Of a DNA stretch of 26,457 nt, positions 1 through 5,983 are shown in pieces. The number at the start of each line of letters is the position of its first letter. Position 1 is the first letter of the stretch. A model generated the notes under the pieces. That model ran no database searches. It was not told where the DNA came from and was given only the letters and a program-made list of their open reading frames with translations. The DNA comes from Gp6-AA40 sp050742535 (GTDB lineage: Bacteria > Acidobacteriota > Vicinamibacteria > Vicinamibacterales > UBA2999), in the NCBI GenBank assembly GCA_050742535.1, contig JBOGIQ010000044.1, positions 1 through 26,457 on the forward strand, read 5' to 3'. The position numbers were made by a program, and so were the translations under genes.

Positions 1-2508
1 CGATAGGACCATCCGCATCACGCTTCGCCCTGTCGCGCCGAGCGACATGCGAATGCCGATCTCGCGGGCCCTCGCCGATACCGCCTGCGCGAGCAGTCCA
101 TACAAGCCAATCGCCGCGATGACGAGTGCCAGCGAGCCGAACGCGACCAGCAGCGTCGTCTGCTGACGCCGGTCGCCTATCGTGAGCGCGATCACCTCCG
201 TCATCGGGCGAACCAGGCGGATCGGCTGGTCCGGATCGACGGAACGAATGATCCGCTGAACCGCCGGCGCATAGCCGAGCGGGTTGTTGCCTACGCGCAC
301 CATCAGATTTACGGTCGGAAAGAACCGCGGCCCTTGTGCCGCCGTCACGTAGACACCAGGCTTCGGCTCCGTCTGAAACCCACGCTCGAGGACGTCCTTC
401 ACCACTCCGACGATGGTGAAGATGGGCTCGTTTGGCGTGAACCGAATCTGCCGGCCGAGGGCGGGTTGGCCAGGCAGGTAGCGTCGGACGAGCGTTTCGT
501 TCACAACGATGGCGCTAGGCGCATTGGCGCTATCGCGCGCATCGAGCAGACGCCCTTCGAGCAGCGTCACGCGAAGAGTCTGCAGATAGTCCGCCGTCCC
601 TATGCGAAACAACACGTCCGGATCGTCTCCGGGCTGACGTGCACGTCCCTCGATAGCGAAGCCCCGCGTGTAGCCGGACGACTGAAACGGCAGCACCGAG
701 GCAAATGCCGCGCCCTGCACACCTGGCAGAGCGCGAACGCCGGCAAGGATGCCATCGTAAAACGCCGGCCGTTTGCTCGGCTCCACGTATTTCGGCATCA
801 ACGGTACGACCATCGTCAGCACGTTATCGGCATCGAATCCCCGGTCGACGGCGTTGAGATTGGCGAGCGTTCGCAGCATCAGTCCGGCGGCGACGAGCAG
901 CACCAGCGTCGCCGCCACCTGCGCGACAACCAGGCCGTCGCGGAACCTGCGCGTCCGTCCGCCGGTGCTACCGCGCGCGTGCTGCTGGAGCACGTCGGCG
1001 GTCGACGCATGCGCCGATTGAAGCGCCGGGCCGATGCTGAACAACAGACCGGTGGCAACGGCGAGCGCACCGGCGAACGCCAGCAGACGCCAATCCATGA
1101 GCGAGACGCTGAATGCCTGGAGTCCGACCGGCACGATTCGCTCGACGAACGTGGTGGTCAGCAGTGGAATCGCTAACCCCAGCACACCGCCGGCGATCGA
1201 CAGGCAGAGCGCTTCGACGAGCACCAGCCTCGTCAGCCGTCCACGCGTGGCGCCGAGCGACAGACGCACGGCGTACTCGCCGCGGCGCGCCGATGCGCGG
1301 GCCAAAAGCAGGCTGGCGAGATTGGCGCAGGCGATGAGGACGATGGCGGCGGCCGCAGTCATCAATGCGATCACCTGGACCCTCGTGCTGCCGAGCACCT
1401 GCTCGCGCATCCGGACGACCACGGCCGAGCCGAAATCGCGATTGGTCTCCGGATACTGCTCGCTGAGACGCTTCGCGATTGTTCCGATGTCCGAGTTCGC
1501 GGCGTCAACACTCACACCAGGCTTGAGGCGCGCGACCACATTCAGGAAGTGGTTGCTGCGACCGGCGGCCTCCTCGGGCGAGAACTGCATCGGGACCCAG
1601 TAGTCGTCTTCGCGGTTCAAGAAGACGAACGATGCGGGGGCGACACCGACGACCTCGTGCGTGACGTCCATCGCAGCGCCGCCGCTCCCCTGCCCGGACA
1701 TCGAAATCGTACGTCCGACGATGCCGGGATCACCGCCGTAGCGCCGCTGCCAGAGCGCGTGGCTGATCACCACGACCCGCTGTCCCGGCAGGTCGTCCGC
1801 CTCTGTGAACGTGCGGCCGGCGACCGGCTGAACGCCGAGCACGGAGAAGAAGTTCGCCGTGACCCGCCGGCCGATCACGAGCTCCGGCCCACCGTCGCCG
1901 GTCAGGTTCGCGAATACGAACCCGGTGGCCGCCATGTCGGTGAACGAACGGTTCATCGTGCGCCAGTCCCGGTAGTTACCGGGCGCGGGCGTGCCTCCCG
2001 GAAGACCCGCCGCCGTTCTGTCCTCCCAGACCATAACGACGTGATCCGGGTCGTCGTACGGCAGCGGCCTGAGCAGGGTCGTCTGCACGAGCGAGAAGAT
2101 GGTGGTGGTGGCACCAATGCCGAGCGCCAGCGTCCCAATCGCAGCCACCGTGAACACGCGGCTCTTTCGCAGCAGGCGGACGGCGTATCGAAAGTCGGCA
2201 AAGAGATCCATCGGTAACCTGGCTTTCTTCTGTGGCGTGCGATCGTCGAGGCGCTCCGACCACCGCTCGAGCGGGGATCGAACGTGCGATCCGTCGACAT
2301 CCCGCAGGGTGGATGCGAGGCTGGCCCAGTCCGTGATCTGCGCGCGCGCGAACGCGTCGGCATCGGCGTCCGTCATCCCACGCGCGACCGCTTCGCGGTG
2401 GAAATCTTCGAACTGCGAGGCCAATTCCTGAACGATGCGCGCTTCGCGGTCGCGTCGAAGGTCGGGCAGCCGCAGATGCGTGCGCACGTACAGCTCCCAG
2501 TCACGCAT
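1..2508 (-). CDS. ADOP/MacB-type ABC transporter permease (3' end outside window)
   Basis: Read on the minus strand from ATG at 2508, the frame stays open to base 1, giving 836 residues with no stop. The N-terminus (MRDWELYVRTHL...) is a soluble, charged stretch of about 100 residues typical of acidobacterial duplicated-orphan permeases. It is followed by a first membrane helix (about residues 118-142, with the ALGIGATTTIF motif common in this family), a large MacB-like periplasmic domain and a block of FtsX-type helices. A second periplasmic domain follows, and the visible part ends in a second FtsX helix group (AREIGIRMSLGAT). Family knowledge: such permeases lack an ATPase partner in the same operon and their substrate is unknown. 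The start codon lies inside the end of the PadR gene (overlap 2501-2508) with no Shine-Dalgarno, so translation is probably coupled. The C-terminal helices lie beyond the window. Confidence 0.88.
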   Translation of the reverse strand, partial: MRDWELYVRTHLRLPDLRRDREARIVQELASQFEDFHREAVARGMTDADADAFARAQITDWASLASTLRDVDGSHVRSPLERWSERLDDRTPQKKARLPMDLFADFRYAVRLLRKSRVFTVAAIGTLALGIGATTTIFSLVQTTLLRPLPYDDPDHVVMVWEDRTAAGLPGGTPAPGNYRDWRTMNRSFTDMAATGFVFANLTGDGGPELVIGRRVTANFFSVLGVQPVAGRTFTEADDLPGQRVVVISHALWQRRYGGDPGIVGRTISMSGQGSGGAAMDVTHEVVGVAPASFVFLNREDDYWVPMQFSPEEAAGRSNHFLNVVARLKPGVSVDAANSDIGTIAKRLSEQYPETNRDFGSAVVVRMREQVLGSTRVQVIALMTAAAAIVLIACANLASLLLARASARRGEYAVRLSLGATRGRLTRLVLVEALCLSIAGGVLGLAIPLLTTTFVERIVPVGLQAFSVSLMDWRLLAFAGALAVATGLLFSIGPALQSAHASTADVLQQHARGSTGGRTRRFRDGLVVAQVAATLVLLVAAGLMLRTLANLNAVDRGFDADNVLTMVVPLMPKYVEPSKRPAFYDGILAGVRALPGVQGAAFASVLPFQSSGYTRGFAIEGRARQPGDDPDVLFRIGTADYLQTLRVTLLEGRLLDARDSANAPSAIVVNETLVRRYLPGQPALGRQIRFTPNEPIFTIVGVVKDVLERGFQTEPKPGVYVTAAQGPRFFPTVNLMVRVGNNPLGYAPAVQRIIRSVDPDQPIRLVRPMTEVIALTIGDRRQQTTLLVAFGSLALVIAAIGLYGLLAQAVSARAREIGIRMSLGATGRSVMRMVLS

Positions 2509-2833
2509 GGGAGGGTCCGATCACCGCCCGAATCGCTTCGATGAAGCTCTCCCACGTTTGGCGCTGCTCTCTCAGGACGCGTCGTCCCTCTGCGGTAAGC
2601 CTGTAGAAGCAGCGCCGCCGCTCGCCGGCCTTCTCGACCCAGCGCCCCTTGATCCAGCCGCGGTTCTCGAGGCGGAGCAGGGTGGGGTACAGCGTCGGCA
2701 GCGCGAAGGTCAGCTTGCCGCCCGAGCGGGCCTCGATGAGCTTGCCGATTTCGTAGCCGTGGCGGGCACGCCCCTCCAGCAGCGCGAGGATCAGCATCTC
2801 GCTGCTGCCTTTCTTCAGTTCGGCGCTGAACAT
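2501..2833 (-). CDS. PadR family transcriptional regulator
   Basis: A 110-residue winged-helix repressor. The N-terminal ELKKGSSEMLILALLE stretch, then HGYEIGKLIE, then the LYPTLLRLENRGWI recognition-helix region and the RRCFYRLTAEGRRVL wing are the PadR signature. The C-terminal helix is short, as in the small PadR class. I prefer ATG at 2833 over a GTG 12 bases upstream (2845), because GAGG sits six bases before the ATG and the GTG lies inside a probable operator. The gene overlaps the permease start by 8 bases, forming a two-gene unit. PadR genes next to ADOP permeases are common in acidobacteria, so it probably represses this permease and itself. The inducer is unknown. Confidence 0.9.
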   Translation of the reverse strand: MFSAELKKGSSEMLILALLEGRARHGYEIGKLIEARSGGKLTFALPTLYPTLLRLENRGWIKGRWVEKAGERRRCFYRLTAEGRRVLREQRQTWESFIEAIRAVIGPSHA

Positions 2834-2840
2834 ACTTCGC

Positions 2841-2858
2841 CTCACAATATGTAGTGAG
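2841..2858 (-). promoter_or_regulatory. Probable PadR autoregulatory operator
   Basis: An 18-bp imperfect palindrome with CTCAC and GTGAG arms around an AT-rich centre (7 of 9 positions symmetric). It lies just downstream of the -10 box and immediately before the PadR ATG, where a bound repressor would block the transcription start. Assignment to PadR is by position only. Confidence 0.45.
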
Positions 2859-2862
2859 ACTT

Positions 2863-2891
2863 AGTATAGCTGGGTTGTCTGCGGCTGCAAA
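2863..2891 (-). promoter_or_regulatory. Sigma-70-like promoter for padR-permease
   Basis: On the minus strand, TTTGCA (2891-2886) and TATACT (2868-2863) are separated by exactly 17 bases and lie in the short gap between the upstream hypothetical gene's stop and padR. The -10 box is strong and the -35 box matches 4 of 6. Confidence 0.5.
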
Positions 2892-2894
2892 CGG

Positions 2895-3323
2895 CTATCG
2901 CGCCAGCCAGGGCTCCAGAGCATGCACGACGAAGTCGAGTACGTCTTCTTCGCTGAGCGCGTCGGGCGGCGCGCCGGCTTTGACGGGGCGTTCTTCCTCC
3001 AGCCGGCGGGAGCCGCGTGACCGGCTGATGCGGCCGATGACCTGCGGGCGGTCGCCGCTCGTGTCGAGCGCGAACTCGACGAAGTCGTCGCGGCCGCGAT
3101 CGGACGCGAGCCGGAGGCCGTCGCCCGGCGTGAATACCGTGAACGAATAACCTTCGGCCTTCAGTGCTGCCGCCACCTGGTGGACCACGGGCGTCGCTAC
3201 GTTCTCGAGAAACGCACCGTATGTGCGCGTGGCCTCGTCCGCTTGCTGGCGGCGGGCCTGCGCCCGGCCCCGGGCAGCGGTGATTGCGTGCAGCACTCGC
3301 TTTCTGACGTCTCCTGTTTCCAT
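2895..3323 (-). CDS. Conserved-looking hypothetical protein
   Basis: A 142-residue soluble protein with no signal peptide or membrane helix and no domain I recognise. The N-terminal 45 residues are rich in Arg, Ala and Gln and likely helical. The middle (about residues 45-95) looks like a small alpha/beta fold (VATPVVHQVAAALKAEGYSF, then FTPGDGLRLASDRGRDDFVEF). The segment at about 95-118 is strongly basic and the last 25 residues are acidic (ALSEEDVLDFVVHALEPWLA). It starts three bases after the CoA-transferase stop (3327), so the two are probably co-transcribed. Codon use matches its neighbours. No function is proposed. Confidence 0.7.
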   Translation of the reverse strand: METGDVRKRVLHAITAARGRAQARRQQADEATRTYGAFLENVATPVVHQVAAALKAEGYSFTVFTPGDGLRLASDRGRDDFVEFALDTSGDRPQVIGRISRSRGSRRLEEERPVKAGAPPDALSEEDVLDFVVHALEPWLAR

Positions 3324-3326
3324 AAA

Positions 3327-4520
3327 TCAGATGATCGCGCGTGTCTTCAGCGCGGTGATTTCCGCACCGCTCAGTCCCAGTTCTGCAAGAACTTTATCAG
3401 TGTGCTGACCTAACGTCGGCGGCGCCGAGCGCACGGATGCCGACGTATCGGATAGTTTGATCGGCGTGCCGAGCACCTTCATCGATCCCAGCACAGCGTG
3501 TTCAACGGCCACGATCATGCGCCGAGCGCTCACCTGCGGGTCGGACAGCGCTTCCGGGACGCTGCGTACTGCCCCACATGGCACGCCCGCGTCGGCGAGC
3601 GAGGCAATCCACTCGTTCCGTTTGCGCGTTCGCATCACGGGCTCGATGATTGCCTTCAACGCCGCTTCGTTCGCGACCCGCAGCGGGTTTGTCGAGAAGC
3701 GCTCCTCGTCCAGCAGCGTCTGCAATCCGGCCGCCTTGCAGAAGCGCTGGAACTGATCGTCGTTTCCGATAGCGAGGAAGAGCTCGCCGTCCGCGGCGGA
3801 GAACGTGTCATACGGCGCGATCGTCGCGTGGCGGTTGCCGACGCGGCGCGATTCCGCGCCCGTGGTGAGATAGATCGACGCGTGGTAACTCAGCAGCGAG
3901 ATGACCCCGTCCAACATACTGATGTCCACCTGCTGACCGCGACCCGTGCGTTCCCGCGCGAACAGCGCCAGGACGATGCCCTGCGCCGCGAGCAGGCCGG
4001 CGACCAGGTCGGTCACCGCCACGCCGACGCGAAATGCCCGCCCGTCCGCATCGCCCGTCACGCTCATGAGCCCGCCTTCGGCCTGAATGACGGCGTCGTA
4101 TCCGGCGTGATCGCGGCGCGGGCCGTCCTGGCCGAAGCCGGATATCGAGCAGAAGACCAGCCGGGGATGATGTTCAGCCAGCGCCGGGTAGTCGAGGCCA
4201 AGGCGGCTCATGACGCCAGGACGGAAGTTTTCGACGACGACGTCCGCCGTGCTGATCAGCTGGTTGAGGACGCGCCGCCCTTCGGCGGCCTTGAAGTCGA
4301 GCGTGACGCTTTCCTTGTTCCGGTTGATGCTGAGGAAGTAGGCGCTCTCCTCGCCGACGAACGGCGGACCCCAGGCGCGCGTGTCGTCGCCGCGCCCCGG
4401 CTGTTCGATCTTGATGACCCGGGCGCCCATGTCGGCGAGGAGCATCGTGCAATAGGGGCCGGAGAGCACCCGCGTCAGATCAACAATGGTGAGGCCGGCC
4501 AGCGGCCCGGGTCCGGGCAT
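3327..4520 (-). CDS. Class III CoA-transferase (CaiB/BaiF family)
   Basis: A 397-residue protein of normal family length. It begins with the typical LAGLTIVDLTRVLSGPYCTMLLADMGA region, followed by VIKIEQPGRGDDTR, the NRNKESVTLDFK motif and VVVENFRPGVMSRLGLDY. The likely nucleophilic aspartate is D142 in AGYDAVIQAEGG, the site that forms the aspartyl-CoA anhydride in this family. The C-terminal domain carries RVGNRHATIAPYDTF and the PTLGQHTDKVLAELG ending. It moves CoA between carboxylic acids in the cytoplasm; the acid pair cannot be read from sequence. Racemase (AMACR-like) activity is less likely but not excluded. The gene is divergent from the SIMPL gene with only 27 bases between starts, and has no clear Shine-Dalgarno. 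Confidence 0.9.
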   Translation of the reverse strand: MPGPGPLAGLTIVDLTRVLSGPYCTMLLADMGARVIKIEQPGRGDDTRAWGPPFVGEESAYFLSINRNKESVTLDFKAAEGRRVLNQLISTADVVVENFRPGVMSRLGLDYPALAEHHPRLVFCSISGFGQDGPRRDHAGYDAVIQAEGGLMSVTGDADGRAFRVGVAVTDLVAGLLAAQGIVLALFARERTGRGQQVDISMLDGVISLLSYHASIYLTTGAESRRVGNRHATIAPYDTFSAADGELFLAIGNDDQFQRFCKAAGLQTLLDEERFSTNPLRVANEAALKAIIEPVMRTRKRNEWIASLADAGVPCGAVRSVPEALSDPQVSARRMIVAVEHAVLGSMKVLGTPIKLSDTSASVRSAPPTLGQHTDKVLAELGLSGAEITALKTRAII

Positions 4521-4545
4521 CTGGTGATGGTAGAGGAGTCAGGGG

Positions 4546-4641
4546 AAATGCAAAATTTAAAATGCAAAATGCAAAATGCGAGAGGGCCAAGGCCCGTCAC
4601 TGCAGGCAGGGTTTGCATTTTGAATCTTGCATTTTGCATTG
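4546..4641 (+). repeat. AT-rich inverted repeat encoding a signal-peptide region
   Basis: Repeated ATGCAAAAT units on the left (4546-4579) face the complementary GCATTTTG units on the right (4612-4641), with an inner perfect GGGCC-AA-GGCCC hairpin between them. Its AT content is far above the surrounding genes. It overlaps the first ~31 codons of the SIMPL gene and could form a stem-loop over the start codon. Confidence 0.75.
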
Positions 4642-5318
4642 CGGCGGTTTTTGCCGTCTTGCCGGCGTACGCCCAGCAACCTGCCGCGCCTTCGGAACCG
4701 GTGGTCGTGACCAACGGCGAGGGCATCGTGCACGTCGCGCCTGACCGTGCATGGATCACCATCAGCGCTGAATCGCGCGCGCCAAGCGCCCGCGAGGCGC
4801 AGCGGCGCAACACCGAAGCGATGACACCGGTGCTGTCGAAGCTGAAGGCGGCCGGCGTTGCCGCGGATGCCATCCGGACCGTTGCCTACGACGTCCAATA
4901 CGAGTGGGATTTCGTGAACGGCAAGCGCGTCGGCCGCGGCTACGTGGCGCGAAACTCGGTTGAAGTGCGGGTGGATAACGTCGATCGCGTCGGGGAGTAC
5001 CTCGAGATCGCGGTCGCGTCGGGCGCCACGTCGCTCGGTGGCGTGCGGTTCGATCTGAAGGACCGGGCGAAGCACGAACGCGACGCGCTGCGCCTTGCCG
5101 TGGCGGATGCCAGGGCCCGGGCCGACGCGGCTGCCGCTGGCGCCGGCCGCTCGATCGAACGCATCGTCCGCATCGAAGAGGGGCCGATCGAAGGCGGCCC
5201 GATTCCGCTGCCGCGGATGGTGCGCCAGGAGCTGCAGGTCGCCGCGGCCGCGCCGCCGATCGAAACCGGACAGACCGAGATCCGCGCCCGTGTGACGCTG
5301 ACAGCCGTAATCAAGTAG
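4548..5318 (+). CDS. SIMPL domain (DUF541, YggE-like) secreted protein
   Basis: A 256-residue protein. A hydrophobic signal segment (about residues 21-42, ending AYA before QQ) predicts export to the periplasm. The mature part has the SIMPL pattern: VVVTNGEGIVHVAPDRAWITI near its start, a helix with EAQRRNTEAMTPVLSKLKAAGV, then YDVQYEWDF and RGYVARNSVEVRV. It continues with the GVRFDLKDRAKHERDALRLAV helix and ends with ITLTAVIK-like strands. DUF541 proteins are often linked to oxidative or envelope stress, but no biochemical activity is firm. The start at 4548 is chosen because AGAGGAG (4532-4538) lies nine bases upstream; ATG at 4569 is the alternative. The frame is open much further upstream, but that part is antisense to the CoA-transferase. 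The signal peptide is encoded by an inverted repeat. Confidence 0.85.
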   Translation: MQNLKCKMQNARGPRPVTAGRVCILNLAFCIAAVFAVLPAYAQQPAAPSEPVVVTNGEGIVHVAPDRAWITISAESRAPSAREAQRRNTEAMTPVLSKLKAAGVAADAIRTVAYDVQYEWDFVNGKRVGRGYVARNSVEVRVDNVDRVGEYLEIAVASGATSLGGVRFDLKDRAKHERDALRLAVADARARADAAAAGAGRSIERIVRIEEGPIEGGPIPLPRMVRQELQVAAAAPPIETGQTEIRARVTLTAVIK

Positions 5319-5324
5319 GCCTCA

Positions 5325-5362
5325 GGGAGCAGGGAGCAGGGAGCAGGGAGCAGGGATCAGGG
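5325..5362 (+). repeat. 7-bp tandem repeat (GGGAGCA) serving as ribosome-binding region
   Basis: Four exact GGGAGCA units, one GGGATCA variant and a final GGG run directly into the ATG at 5363. Every unit resembles a Shine-Dalgarno core, so the spacer doubles as the ribosome-binding region of the glycosylase gene. Confidence 0.8.
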
Positions 5363-5983
5363 ATGACGACGACCGACTATGACAAGGCGCGGCGCCTGCT
5401 GGCGCGGCGCGATCCGGTGATTCGCGACCTGATTCGCCGTCACGGGCCGTGCGGCCTCGCCGATGCGCAGCACGAGGACGCCTTTACGGCATTGACCCAC
5501 TCGATCATTTCGCAACAGCTGTCGACGAAGGCGGCCGCCACCATCGCCAGGCGATTCGACGCGCTCTTTGGCGGTATACCGACGCCCGCAGCAGTGGCAC
5601 TGGTGGATGACGCCCAGCTGCGGGCAGTCGGGCTCAGTTCGCAGAAGATTCGCTACATGCGCGACCTGTGTTCGCGGGTCGCGGATGGATCGTTGACACT
5701 CGAGAGGGTGAACGAACTCTCGGACGAAGACGTAATTCAGTCGTTGACGCAGATAAAGGGAATCGGCCGTTGGACCGCGGAGATGTTCCTGATGTTCCGT
5801 CTCCATCGCCCCGACGTCCTGCCGGTCGACGACCTTGGCATCCTGAAAGCCGTTCAGCGCGCCTACGGGCTGCGGAAGCTGCCGCGCGCGGAGCGGTTGA
5901 CGAAGATTGGCGAGCCCTGGCGACCGTATCGGTCCGTGGCTTGTTGGTACCTCTGGGCAAGTCTGGAGAACAAACCGTCATGA
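5363..5983 (+). CDS. DNA-3-methyladenine glycosylase, AlkA/HhH-GPD type
   Basis: A 206-residue base-excision enzyme that removes alkylated purines. The order is as in minimal AlkA proteins: an N-terminal helical part with ALTHSIISQQLSTKAAATIARRF (residues 43-65), then the helix-hairpin-helix LTQIKGIGRWTAEMFLMF (128-145). The acidic motif LPVDDLGI follows (153-160), with D157 the probable catalytic aspartate by analogy with E. coli AlkA D238. The C-terminal WRPYRSVACWYLW is also characteristic. It lacks the N-terminal TBP-like domain of E. coli AlkA, as many bacterial homologues do. Its stop overlaps the next start (ATGA at 5980-5983), so it is translationally coupled to the M16 peptidase, with which it has no obvious functional link. 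Confidence 0.92.
   Translation: MTTTDYDKARRLLARRDPVIRDLIRRHGPCGLADAQHEDAFTALTHSIISQQLSTKAAATIARRFDALFGGIPTPAAVALVDDAQLRAVGLSSQKIRYMRDLCSRVADGSLTLERVNELSDEDVIQSLTQIKGIGRWTAEMFLMFRLHRPDVLPVDDLGILKAVQRAYGLRKLPRAERLTKIGEPWRPYRSVACWYLWASLENKPS

Noticed and set aside
3498..4547. Long open frame upstream of and in frame with the SIMPL gene
   Set aside because: It is antisense to the well-supported CoA-transferase and has no recognisable protein features; the ribosome site and signal peptide place the real start at 4548.
5668..5979. In-frame upstream extension of the M16 peptidase
   Set aside because: It lies inside the DNA glycosylase gene in another frame, and the signal peptide begins at 5980.
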